In this document: positions 56,582-64,000 of the stretch, in pieces
Layout: the number at the start of each line of letters is the position of its first letter
Position numbering within the stretch: the stretch's first letter is position 1
Origin: Gottschalkia acidurici 9a
Lineage (GTDB): Bacteria; Bacillota; Clostridia; Tissierellales; Gottschalkiaceae
Assembly: GCF_000299355.1 (NCBI RefSeq)
Contig: NC_018664.1
Location: 1,782,380 to 1,846,379 of the forward strand
DNA length: 64,000 nt
Direction: 5' to 3'
Position numbers and translations under genes: made by a program
The notes under the pieces: model-generated
Seen by the model: the letters and a program-made list of their open reading frames with translations, nothing else
What the model was told of the DNA's origin: nothing
The model's database searches: none

Positions 56582-57766
56582 TTAATTCTTCCTTGATACA
56601 AATATTTTATAGTTGACATAAGTGAATATAATAGCAAAGTTTAATATAAAAACAACTCTAGCAGAATAAAATGATAGTATACCATATGTACAAACTATTG
56701 CAGTTAATTTTCCTATATTATTAAAAACATCATTTATCCCTGATACACGTGCTATAAATTGTCTATTAGCAGTAACTTGGAGTCTTGTATTTATAATTAT
56801 AGTAATAAAAGATATAAGCGAGCCTTCTATAAATTGTAATAATAACACTATACTTAAGCTATTTGATAGACTATATAATATCCAAACTATAGCTAGTGAC
56901 ACTAAGATACTATATATTATTAACGTTTGTAACTTATTAACTATTTTCTTTAATGATATAGATATAAACATAGTTATTAAATTTGTTCCATAAAAGACAG
57001 ACATCATAATTCCCCATGTTTTACTATCTACATTTAATATGTCAAAGGCAAAAGGATAAAAAGCTACATTTATGGATGCTATAGCTATGTTAACTATTGT
57101 GCTAATAATTACTATTTCTTTTAGGTTACTGTTAGATTTAAAATATTCAAATCCTTTTTTTATATCATCATACATACTAACTTTAATTTCTTTTCCGTAT
57201 AGCTTAGATTTATATGTTTTATTCTTAACAAATAACAGTATTAGCGAAGATAGTAAATAAAGAATTATATTAATTTGAAAGATAATATTTATATTTAGCT
57301 TATCTATTATAATACCTGATAAAATTGGTCCTAATATAAAAGTAAATCCAGTTATTCCTGTCAGTATAGAGTTACCTGTCATTATGTCTTCAGCTTTTAA
57401 TAATTTAGTAATTATTTTCTTTTTAGGAGGTCCGCATAAGATTTCAATAGCTGCTATTAATAGCATCAAGAGATATATGGTCATGATATTTTGACTTTGT
57501 ATAAATATTATTGCTATTATAACTTTTAAAAACTCTAAGATTGCGAGTATATATTTTTCATTAAATCGATCTCCAATACTTCCTGCAAAAGGTGATAATA
57601 AAAAACTTGTGATTGGAGTACAAACCACTGCAAAGCTAGCAGATGTACCCGATCCAGTTAATTTAATAAGTAATGCAGCTACAGCAATAAAATGAAAAGA
57701 AGCTGCTAAGCTTGAAGTGACTTGACTAGTTAAAAATAACTTAAACGATCGATTATTATTAGTCAT
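56582..57766 (-). CDS. MFS transporter
   Basis: A 394-residue protein with about twelve hydrophobic segments and the MFS-like loop GSIGDRFNEKYILAILEF between helices 2 and 3. The substrate is unknown. Its ribosome site GGAGGTA lies inside a long hairpin (57772-57822), so translation may be controlled. It follows the VanW gene by about 60 bases and may be on the same transcript. Confidence 0.85.
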   Translation of the reverse strand: MTNNNRSFKLFLTSQVTSSLAASFHFIAVAALLIKLTGSGTSASFAVVCTPITSFLLSPFAGSIGDRFNEKYILAILEFLKVIIAIIFIQSQNIMTIYLLMLLIAAIEILCGPPKKKIITKLLKAEDIMTGNSILTGITGFTFILGPILSGIIIDKLNINIIFQINIILYLLSSLILLFVKNKTYKSKLYGKEIKVSMYDDIKKGFEYFKSNSNLKEIVIISTIVNIAIASINVAFYPFAFDILNVDSKTWGIMMSVFYGTNLITMFISISLKKIVNKLQTLIIYSILVSLAIVWILYSLSNSLSIVLLLQFIEGSLISFITIIINTRLQVTANRQFIARVSGINDVFNNIGKLTAIVCTYGILSFYSARVVFILNFAIIFTYVNYKIFVSRKN

Positions 57767-57771
57767 ATTTT

Positions 57772-57822
57772 TACCTCCAATAATTTCTCACATAGACATT
57801 GTTATTAGAAATATTGGAGGTA
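57772..57822 (-). promoter_or_regulatory. hairpin masking the MFS ribosome binding site
   Basis: On the minus strand TACCTCCAATATTTCT (57822-57807) can pair with AGAAATTATTGGAGGTA (57788-57772), nearly perfectly with one bulge. The 3' arm holds the GGAGG of the MFS gene, 5-6 bases before its ATG. The loop is 18 bases. No U-run follows, so it is not a plain terminator. Confidence 0.7.
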
Positions 57823-57826
57823 TATT

Positions 57827-58756
57827 CTACTTTTCTTTATTTGTTTCTATTACATATGGCATTGGTAAATATGAGCTATTTCTTAAGTTCTTAGTTTTTA
57901 TGTTTCCCGTCTCATCTTCAATAGTTACCCAAGACTTTATTAAAGCTCCATCCATTCCTTCTATAATCATCTTTTCATCATTTTTCTTTAGTTTAGGATT
58001 ATTTATATACTGAATATTGGCTTCTCTTATTTCTAAGGTTTCATGATGCCATTCTACCTTAGGAGGCTTTTCCTTACCATAAAATCCAATATACAGTCTG
58101 TTTTCAATACCTTCAGCCCATATAAGTATAGGAAAGTCAGTATTATTTTTAAACTTTAAATCTTTAAACCCATAGGCTACAGTAGCATCTTGACCATATG
58201 GAACATATGGAACTGGCATTGTATGATTGTATCTTTCAACTACCTCTAAGTTACTATATATTGCTACATTATATAGAGTAGATGCAATCTTACATACTCC
58301 TCCGCCTTCAGTTGTAGTTATTTTAGGTCCCATATAAGTTGGACCTTTTTTGTATCCTTTAGATTCAGTGTAAGGTCCTATACTAGCATTTTGAGAAAAT
58401 ACAGCTCCAGGAGGTACAACTATACCAGCAAGTGACTTAGCAGCTAGATGCACATTATACTCTTCACCGGGTAGAGGATCTCTTAAAACTGTACGATATG
58501 CACTCATCAGAACTCTTGTTTCTATTTTTTCTATAGCTTTTTTAAACTCCTCATTTTTTTCCCATGGAAGTTTATTTACTTTTTCGGACTTTTCAGATTT
58601 ACTAGATGCCTTTTTTTCTATATCGTCTGTAATTATCTTAGTTTTTATACTTTCTTTATCTATATCTAGCTCTTTTTCAGAACTTTTAACATTACATGAT
58701 GTTAGGTAAAGAGAAGTTATTATTAATGTAAATAATAAACAATGTTTTCTTTTCAT
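57827..58756 (-). CDS. VanW-family lipoprotein
   Basis: A 309-residue protein with a lipoprotein signal ending in LTSC (Cys near residue 21), so it is membrane-anchored outside. A Lys/Ser/Glu-rich linker follows. The VanW domain (about 90-230) contains GPKITTTEGGGVCKIASTLY and YGQDATVAYGFKDLKFKN. It is not linked to vancomycin genes here; VanW domains are common in clostridial surface proteins, and the role is unknown. I take the ATG at 58756 as start, the ATG at 58765 being too near GGAGA. Confidence 0.85.
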   Translation of the reverse strand: MKRKHCLLFTLIITSLYLTSCNVKSSEKELDIDKESIKTKIITDDIEKKASSKSEKSEKVNKLPWEKNEEFKKAIEKIETRVLMSAYRTVLRDPLPGEEYNVHLAAKSLAGIVVPPGAVFSQNASIGPYTESKGYKKGPTYMGPKITTTEGGGVCKIASTLYNVAIYSNLEVVERYNHTMPVPYVPYGQDATVAYGFKDLKFKNNTDFPILIWAEGIENRLYIGFYGKEKPPKVEWHHETLEIREANIQYINNPKLKKNDEKMIIEGMDGALIKSWVTIEDETGNIKTKNLRNSSYLPMPYVIETNKEK

Positions 58757-58943
58757 TTTTATCATTCTCCATATAGTCCCTATCTGACTTCATTTTATAT
58801 TACACTAGTTATATATTTTCCTACTTTCTAATAAAAATATACATGTTCTTTAGTTTAATTTAAGTTAGTCATAATTATTAAATTAGAGAATAATTATTAA
58901 ACTAGTAGGTTTATATATGTACCAGTTTGAGGGAGGAATTTTT

Positions 58944-59363
58944 GTGGTTTTTTGGTTGTCTATATTTGGAATGATCTGTTGGGGAATAGCTCCAGTTTTT
59001 GCTAAAGTAGGTTTGAGTAATGTTAATCCTTTACCTGGTTTAATAATAAGAACTTTAATGGCATCTGTTTTTGTAGCGAGTTTATTAGGAGTGAATGATA
59101 ATTTTAATCAAATAAAAAGTTTATCATTTAATGCATTGGTGTTAATTGGAATAGAAGCTCTTCTTGCTACTCTAGTTGGAGACTTAGCATATTATGCTGC
59201 AATAAAAAAAGGAAATATATCTGTAGTAACTACTATAATGGCTAGTTCGCCACTAGTGACTATGTTAGTATCTACCTTGTTTTTAGGCGAGGAACTCACA
59301 CCTACCAGAATATTCGGAGCTGCATTAATAATTTTTGGTATAATGATTGTTTCAATTAAATAG
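58944..59363 (+). CDS. half-size EamA-type transporter
   Basis: A 139-residue membrane protein with one EamA domain, about five helices. It begins GTG at 58944, 7 bases after GGAGG, rather than the ATG at 58917. It shows IFGMICWGIAPVFAKVGLSN and LATLVGDLAYYAAIKKGNIS. Full DMT carriers have two such domains, so this should work as a dimer. Substrate unknown. It is alone, converging on sdaAA. Confidence 0.82.
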   Translation: MVFWLSIFGMICWGIAPVFAKVGLSNVNPLPGLIIRTLMASVFVASLLGVNDNFNQIKSLSFNALVLIGIEALLATLVGDLAYYAAIKKGNISVVTTIMASSPLVTMLVSTLFLGEELTPTRIFGAALIIFGIMIVSIK

Positions 59364-59371
59364 AAAAATAA

Positions 59372-59397
59372 AAAACAGTCTATGTCGAGACTGTTTT
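59372..59397. terminator. bidirectional terminator between EamA and sdaAA
   Basis: AAAACAGTCT pairs with AGACTGTTTT around a 6-base loop, with A-rich sequence before and T-rich after. It lies between convergent genes. Confidence 0.85.
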
Positions 59398-59404
59398 CTT
59401 CTTA

Positions 59405-60292
59405 TTAGTTTCTATCACCAAATATTTTTCTTTCTAATTCTTTACCAGTTTTAGTAGCAGCAACTCCACCAAGTGCTGTTTCTCTTAATTCCATTGGTAA
59501 TGATTTACCCACTTCATACATAGCTTCTACAACTTCATCAAATGGAATTACGCTTTTTACTCCAGCCATTGCAAGGTCTGTTGATATCATAGCATTTACA
59601 ACTCCTGATGAGTTACGCTTAGCACATGGTGCTTCAACTAGTCCTGCTATTGGGTCACAAACAAGTCCTAATATATTTTTAATGGCAGCAGCTCCTGCAT
59701 GTAATCCTTGTTCTGGTGTACCTCCAGCCATTTCTACCATCGCAGCAGCAGCCATTGCAGCAGCAGCTCCACACTCAGCCTGACATCCACCTTCTGCACC
59801 TGAAACAGTTGCGTTAGTAGCTATTATTATACCTACTCCTGAAGCTGTAAATAGTGCATTTATTATTTCTTCTTCAGTTGATCCGTATACTTCTGCAGCT
59901 GTCAATACAGCAGCCGGTACTATTCCACACGATCCTGCCGTTGCTGAAGCACATATTTTTCCCATAGAAGCATTTACTTCTGATGATGATAAAGCCATTG
60001 CAGCTGCTTTATTAACTGTATCTCCACAAAGAGTTTTCTTACCTGACTTAATGTAGTCCATAACTCTTTTAGCATCTCCACCTATAATTCCACCAACACT
60101 TTTAACCTCTTCGTTCAATCCCTTTGTAGCAGAAGATCTCATAACTTCTAAGTTAGCTTTCATTCTATCTATTACTTGTTCTCTAGTTAATCCGTATAAT
60201 TCGATTTCTCTCTCTATTGTAATTTCTGATATTTTTTTGTTATGCTTTTTAGTTAATTCAATTAACTCATGTCCATATCTAAAGTTAAACAT
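59405..60292 (-). CDS. sdaAA: L-serine dehydratase, iron-sulfur alpha subunit
   Basis: A 295-residue subunit of the oxygen-labile enzyme converting serine to pyruvate and ammonia. The cluster cysteines are visible in LCGDTV, CASATAGSCGIVPA, GGCQAECG and LVCDPIAGLVEAPC. Typical glycine- and alanine-rich helices follow. It is 36 bases after sdaAB and is the catalytic partner. It ends close to a shared terminator. Confidence 0.95.
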   Translation of the reverse strand: MFNFRYGHELIELTKKHNKKISEITIEREIELYGLTREQVIDRMKANLEVMRSSATKGLNEEVKSVGGIIGGDAKRVMDYIKSGKKTLCGDTVNKAAAMALSSSEVNASMGKICASATAGSCGIVPAAVLTAAEVYGSTEEEIINALFTASGVGIIIATNATVSGAEGGCQAECGAAAAMAAAAMVEMAGGTPEQGLHAGAAAIKNILGLVCDPIAGLVEAPCAKRNSSGVVNAMISTDLAMAGVKSVIPFDEVVEAMYEVGKSLPMELRETALGGVAATKTGKELERKIFGDRN

Positions 60293-60328
60293 TATCTATT
60301 GACCTCCTAAAGAGTTTTTATTTTAGTA

Positions 60329-60736
60329 TTATAATATTTGTATATTTCCCCCACCTATAGATGATCCTAATACTTCTACTTCACTTCCATCATTCTTCGT
60401 AAATATCATCTTAACTGTATTAGGGTGCTTGTCTTCTCCTAAATCCGTAGGTATAAATTCAATATCTATGCCTTTTTCTTTAGCTATATTTAAAGCATCT
60501 CTAAGTTTCTCATCATCTGGTTCCATTCCTAGAGCTCCAGCTACTAGTGCTCTATCAGTTCCGTGACCTTTATAAGTTTCAGCAAAAGAGCCATGTAAGT
60601 AAAATTTTATAGCTTTAAAATCATCCCCAACTATATTTCTAGCCTCTTTACCTAATCTAGCTGCTCCTGCTGTGTGTGAACTTGACGGTCCTATCATTAT
60701 AGGTCCAAGTATATCGAATACACTATACTCTCTCAT
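60329..60736 (-). CDS. sdaAB: L-serine dehydratase beta subunit, short form without ACT domain
   Basis: A 135-residue beta subunit with the conserved FDILGPIMIGPSSSHTAGAARL start and GSSIGGGNIQI end of its core. Most beta subunits run to about 220 residues with a C-terminal ACT domain. Here the frame stops at TAA just after the core, and the spacer to sdaAA shows no ACT remains in other frames. It has its own ribosome site. Confidence 0.9.
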   Translation of the reverse strand: MREYSVFDILGPIMIGPSSSHTAGAARLGKEARNIVGDDFKAIKFYLHGSFAETYKGHGTDRALVAGALGMEPDDEKLRDALNIAKEKGIDIEFIPTDLGEDKHPNTVKMIFTKNDGSEVEVLGSSIGGGNIQIL

Positions 60737-61004
60737 TCTTGTGCTCTCTCCTTGTCCTTTATATTTTTACTCATACCAAGTTAAAATTTTATCATAATAT
60801 ATAACTAATTTCAACATCTTCCAACCGTATTTATGTATCTTTATTTCATGTCTTCCGATTAGATTATATCACACAGTTCTTGCTTTTACTAACTAATATA
60901 TTGCCTTTATTCTTTATACTAAATTAATATTATTTTTCTATATTATATATATTTTTCAGTTTGCTTGATTTACATCTTTCTTAATGTTAAAATTTATATA
61001 AACT

Positions 61005-61102
61005 ATTAATATGGGGAGCTGAATATGGTCGGCTGAGAAAAAGACCCCTAAGTCTTTGACCCTTATACCTGATCTGGATAATACCAGCGTAGGAAAATAA
61101 AT
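61005..61102 (+). ncRNA. TPP riboswitch (THI element)
   Basis: Conserved THI-box phrases are present in order: GGGGAGCT (61013-61020), GGCTGAGA (61030-61037), ACCCTTATACCTGATCTGGA (61060-61079) and TAATACCAGCGTAGGAAA (61080-61097). The J3-2-like CTGAGA and the pyrophosphate-sensor helix match the class. It precedes thiW by about 150 bases and turns the operon off when TPP is abundant. Confidence 0.95.
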
Positions 61103-61168
61103 AACAAAACATGCGGAAGTCTATTTTATATAAATATACTTTAGACTATTATATTTATGTTTGTCATT

Positions 61169-61220
61169 AAACTCCTTTAGGTATAGGATCATCTGCTCTA
61201 TATCTTTAAGGAGTTTTTTA
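61169..61220 (+). terminator. expression-platform terminator of the TPP riboswitch
   Basis: AAACTCCTT pairs with AAGGAGTTT over a 30-base loop, then TTTT. It is likely the regulated terminator between the aptamer and thiW. Confidence 0.75.
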
Positions 61221-61250
61221 TTTGCTTATAAAATAAAGGAGGGAGTTTTT

Positions 61251-61745
61251 TTGAAAACAAGAAAATTAGTTTTATCTTCACTACTTATTGCAATAGGAGC
61301 ACTTAGTTCCAATCTAATATATATTCCTATTGGACCATCTAAATGTTTTCCTGTTCAGCACATAATAAACGTTGTTTGTGGGGTAACTTTAGGACCATTT
61401 TATGCAGTAATAAATGCATTCATAACATCTCTTATTAGAGTCTCATGGGGTACAGGCTCTCTACTTGCATTTCCTGGCAGTATGGTAGGTGCGTTTCTAT
61501 CAGGTTTAGCTTTTAAATATACCAGGTCTTTAGGTGGGGCATTAATTGGCGAAGTCTTGGGTACAGGTGTCCTAGGTGCACTAATAGCATATCCTATATC
61601 TACTTTTATACTTGGTCAAAATGTTTCTGTATTCTTCTTTATAACACCTTTTATGATGAGTACTGTAGTTGGAAGTATAATTGCATATGTGGTTTTAAAA
61701 GTTCTATTATCAAAAAATAAATTTCTAAATTTCAAGGGGGTATAA
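61251..61745 (+). CDS. thiW: ECF transporter S component ThiW (thiazole uptake)
   Basis: A 164-residue membrane protein with about five helices. It opens MKTRKLVLSSLLIAIGALSS and has the substrate region GPSKCFPVQHIINVVCGVTLG. ThiW proteins bind the thiamine thiazole and act with an ECF core. The start is TTG at 61251, 5 bases after AGGAGGGAG; an in-frame ATG at 61161 lies within the terminator and is not used. It is first in a riboswitch-controlled operon. Confidence 0.9.
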   Translation: MKTRKLVLSSLLIAIGALSSNLIYIPIGPSKCFPVQHIINVVCGVTLGPFYAVINAFITSLIRVSWGTGSLLAFPGSMVGAFLSGLAFKYTRSLGGALIGEVLGTGVLGALIAYPISTFILGQNVSVFFFITPFMMSTVVGSIIAYVVLKVLLSKNKFLNFKGV

Positions 61746-61748
61746 ATT

Positions 61749-62567
61749 ATGAAAAATGTTTTAACTATAGCTGGATCTGATTGTTCTGGTGGAGCTGGTA
61801 TTCAAGCAGATTTAAAGACCTTCTCAGCACATGGTGTATATGGGATGAGTGTTATAACTGCTATAACTGTTCAAAATACACAGGGGGTTTTTGGAATACA
61901 AGATATTACAGATGATATTATAGAAGGTCAGATTAAAGTAATATTTGAAGATATAGAAGTAGATGCAGTTAAAGTTGGAATGGTGTCTAAGGTTCCTACG
62001 ATTAAGGCTATTTCAAAAAAATTAAGAGAATATAATCCTAGTAATATAGTGATAGATCCCGTTATGATTTCTAAAAGTGGATTTGACTTACTTAGTCCTG
62101 AAGCTAAAAAAGCTTTAATAGAAAATCTTCTTCCTATTGCTACAGTAGTTACTCCTAATCTTCCAGAGGCTACGGCTATAACTGGTATGGAGATTAATAA
62201 TATACAAGATATGAAAAAAGCAGCTAAAATAATGCATTCTTTTGGTTGTAAAAATGTGTTAATAAAGGGTGGTCATTTAGAAGACGATGCTACAGACATA
62301 TTGTTTGATGGAAATGAGTTTTATTTGTTTCATGGTGAAAGAATAGATACTAAAAACACTCATGGAACTGGATGTACACTGTCGTCTTCTATAGCGTCTA
62401 ACTTAGCTCTAGGGCACGATATAATATCTTCAGTTAGAAATGCGAAAAGCTATATAAGTTTAGCAATAGAGCATTCTTTAGATATAGGTAAAGGTGTTGG
62501 CCCTACTAATCATTTTTATAGTCTATATAAGAAAGCTGGTATTTTAGATGAAGATAGAAGTCAGTAA
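61749..62567 (+). CDS. thiD: HMP/HMP-P kinase
   Basis: A 272-residue ribokinase-fold enzyme phosphorylating hydroxymethylpyrimidine and its phosphate. It has TIAGSDCSGGAGIQADLKTF near the start and the late GTGCTLSSSIASNLALG anion-hole site. It lies 3 bases after thiW and overlaps thiM by 20 bases. Confidence 0.95.
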   Translation: MKNVLTIAGSDCSGGAGIQADLKTFSAHGVYGMSVITAITVQNTQGVFGIQDITDDIIEGQIKVIFEDIEVDAVKVGMVSKVPTIKAISKKLREYNPSNIVIDPVMISKSGFDLLSPEAKKALIENLLPIATVVTPNLPEATAITGMEINNIQDMKKAAKIMHSFGCKNVLIKGGHLEDDATDILFDGNEFYLFHGERIDTKNTHGTGCTLSSSIASNLALGHDIISSVRNAKSYISLAIEHSLDIGKGVGPTNHFYSLYKKAGILDEDRSQ

Positions 62568-63354
62568 GCTCCTATTAGAAGTTAGAAATAACAATCCTCT
62601 AGTTCACCATATTACAAATTATGTAACTGCAAATGATTGTGCAAATATAGTTTTAGCTATAGGCGGTTCTCCTGTAATGGCTGATGATGTGCATGAAGTA
62701 GAAGAAATGGTTTCAGTAGCATCTTCATTAGTTATTAATATAGGTACATTAAATTCAAGATCTATAGAATCTATGATAATGGCAGGAAAAAGAGCAAACT
62801 CTTTGAATATACCCGTTATATTAGATCCTGTAGGTATAAGAGCAACCGAATTAAGAACTAAGACTGTTAATAGACTATTAGAAGAAATTAAGTTTTCTGT
62901 AATACGTGGAAATATGGCAGAAATAAAAGCTATAGGTGGTGAGTCTAGTAATATTAAAGGTGTTGATTCTATGGACGATACTATTATTGATGAGGGTATT
63001 ATTAAAAATATTGCGTCAAATTTAGATACAGTTATAGCAATGACAGGAGCTAAAGATATAGTAACTGATGGTAGTAAAGTCTGTATTATAGATAACGGTG
63101 TTCCACTTTTATCTAAAGTCACTGGTACAGGATGTATGTCTACATCTTTAGTTGGTACATTTTGTGGTATTACTAATAACTATTACTTATCGAGTATAGC
63201 TGGAATAGTCTCTATGGGGTTAGCTGGAGAAATGTCCTATAACTCACTAGAAAATAAAAGTGCTCTTGGAAGCTTTAAAGTCGGCATACTAGATAATGTA
63301 TCATCCTTAACTGCCAATGATATCATCAATAGCGGAAATTTTTATGAAATTTAA
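62548..63354 (+). CDS. thiM: hydroxyethylthiazole kinase
   Basis: A 268-residue ribokinase-like enzyme phosphorylating thiazole in the salvage path. It has NPLVHHITNYVTANDCANI, GSPVMAD and the C-terminal VTGTGCMSTSLVGTF. It overlaps thiD and uses the thiazole taken up by ThiW. ThiE, needed to join the two halves, is not in the window. Confidence 0.95.
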   Translation: MKIEVSKLLLEVRNNNPLVHHITNYVTANDCANIVLAIGGSPVMADDVHEVEEMVSVASSLVINIGTLNSRSIESMIMAGKRANSLNIPVILDPVGIRATELRTKTVNRLLEEIKFSVIRGNMAEIKAIGGESSNIKGVDSMDDTIIDEGIIKNIASNLDTVIAMTGAKDIVTDGSKVCIIDNGVPLLSKVTGTGCMSTSLVGTFCGITNNYYLSSIAGIVSMGLAGEMSYNSLENKSALGSFKVGILDNVSSLTANDIINSGNFYEI

Positions 63355-63434
63355 AGTAACGAAAACTTTAAATATAAAATTATAAATAACATTCAAACTA
63401 TCGATAAAACTGAAATCATATTTTTCTTATATAT

Positions 63435-63471
63435 AAAGAGATAGGGTTCTATTAAGGAAAACTATCTCTTT
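63435..63471 (-). terminator. hairpin after the siderophore-binding-protein relic
   Basis: AAAGAGATAG pairs with CTATCTCTTT. On the minus strand it overlaps the relic's stop and is followed by ATATATAAG, so it is a weak terminator at best. It could also stop thiM transcription from the other side. Confidence 0.5.
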
Positions 63472-63822
63472 ACACCTCTTGTATATCTTTATTCTCTATA
63501 AATTTCTTTAAATCATCTAACATTAAATTAACTGCATTAACTCCACCTGCCGTATTCCAAATAACATCATCAACTTTAGAGGCTTTTTTTATTTTTAACA
63601 GCATTTAAGTTTTAAAATAAAGGATCATTAACCCAATCTTGCTCTCTTTGACTAGCTTGTTCATTCCCTTGTTCATAAATAAAATATTGTATCTGCATCA
63701 GCTTCTTTTAGCCTTTCCTTACCTATTTCTAAGGTAAAATTATCTTTGTCATCTTTTTGATGCTCTTGTTTTTAAAAACCGACTTCTTTCAATATTATTC
63801 CAGACAAACTATTTTCTAAAAT
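63470..63822 (-). pseudogene. broken iron-siderophore ABC transporter binding protein
   Basis: The minus strand carries the C-terminal third of a Fe3+-hydroxamate-type binding protein in pieces: LSGIILKEVGF, a stop, EHQKDDKDNFTLEIGKERLK, then DADTIFY, a frameshift, EQASQREQDWVNDPLF, a further stop and SKVDDVIWNTAGGVNAVNLM. The N-terminal half is absent. At least two stops and one frameshift exclude function. Confidence 0.75.
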
Positions 63823-63870
63823 AAGAGAGTCTCACTTCTGGATTCTATCTTTCAGGAATGAGACTCTCTT
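63823..63870 (-). terminator. terminator of the partial gene at the right edge
   Basis: On the minus strand AAGAGAGTCTCA pairs with TGAGACTCTCTT and is followed by ATTTTAG. It starts within the last codons of that gene. Confidence 0.78.
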
Positions 63871-64000
63871 TACAGTAACCTAAGCTGTACCATTGACAAC
63901 TTCCGCATATTTCGTCAAACTTTTTTTCTGTCAAACTTTCTTTTATTCTATTTAATAAGTCTTTATATAAATATTCTTTTCCGATTTCTATATTTAGCAC
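63845..64000 (-). CDS. C-terminal 51 residues of a DUF1284-like protein, 5' end off the window
   Basis: A reading frame enters from the right edge and stops at TAG (63847-63845). It ends ICGSCQWYSLGYCKESL, a cysteine pattern like the tail of DUF1284 proteins, with a preceding LNIEIGKEYLYKDLLNRI. The family call is tentative since only the tail is seen. Confidence 0.5.
   Translation of the reverse strand: MLNIEIGKEYLYKDLLNRIKESLTEKKFDEICGSCQWYSLGYCKESLIPER

Noticed and set aside
60737-61004. Second riboswitch upstream of the TPP element
   Set aside because: The sequence is AT-rich with no conserved aptamer phrases; it most likely holds the divergent promoters.
62619-63122. Minus-strand open frame of 167 codons opposite thiM
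   Set aside because: A shadow of thiM, which has clear kinase motifs; no ribosome site is present.
1-64000. CRISPR array or tRNA/rRNA genes
   Set aside because: I saw no regular spaced repeats and no cloverleaf or rRNA sequence anywhere in the window.

Overview
The window reads as chromosome of a low-GC, anaerobic, probably spore-forming Clostridia. Gene content and order suggest the Peptostreptococcaceae (the Clostridioides difficile group), but I cannot name the species. The signs are strong AT bias, frequent TTG/GTG starts behind strong GGAGG ribosome sites, the SCIFF peptide with its maturase beside secDF, a YIEGIA gene pair, an oxygen-labile [4Fe-4S] serine dehydratase, and the block apt-rsh-dtd-MBL-hemZ-hisS-aspS. 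Most genes lie on the minus strand. It is largely core genome, with small accessory patches at both edges and at about 39-43 kb.

Layout. 1-0.7 kb: IS607-type serine recombinase running off the left edge. 0.7-4.7 kb: phosphate uptake operon pstSCAB followed by a small HAD phosphatase; no phoU is visible. 4.9-9.2 kb: operon DUF512 radical-SAM-like protein, der, plsY, gpsA, with a clear promoter at 9.4 kb. 9.7-13.8 kb: single genes (unknown membrane protein, homocysteine methyltransferase-like, copper-amine-oxidase-N domain protein, SDR epimerase). 14-16.6 kb: YIEGIA pair and glyA. 17-18.3 kb: two-part threonine/serine exporter on the plus strand. 18.3-28.5 kb: rseC-like, tcdA, aspS, hisS, hemZ, a 59-residue HTH protein, MBL hydrolase, dtd, rsh, apt. 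28.6-38 kb: two little-known proteins, recJ, a UbiB-type kinase, secF, secD, gamma-carbonic anhydrase, SCIFF maturase, the SCIFF peptide (46 aa) and a TIGR04086 membrane protein. 38-43 kb: polysaccharide deacetylase and an accessory patch with an inverted-repeat element, a GNAT fusion, decayed tyrosine recombinases in direct repeats, and a 49-residue Leu/Phe-Gly repeat peptide. 43.4-50.1 kb: histidine operon hisZGDBHAFIE without hisC. 50-58.8 kb: Cof phosphatase, recX, M18 peptidase, DUF1292 protein, pepD, Orn/Lys/Arg decarboxylase-like enzyme, MFS transporter, VanW lipoprotein. 58.9-60.7 kb: half-size EamA transporter and serine dehydratase subunits. 61-63.4 kb: TPP riboswitch controlling thiW-thiD-thiM. 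63.4-64 kb: remains of an iron-siderophore binding protein and the C-terminus of a gene entering from the right.

The genes serve phosphate and thiamine supply, phospholipid and translation maintenance, stringent response, histidine synthesis, protein export with SCIFF maturation, and peptide/serine catabolism. I saw no large undescribed system. The best leads are the 49-aa glycine-repeat peptide beside recombinase relics, the structured gap where hisC is missing, a hairpin that would bury the MFS ribosome site, a compact TTAACGG-bounded element, and a serine dehydratase beta subunit without its ACT domain. All calls are from reading the sequence; no database search was run.
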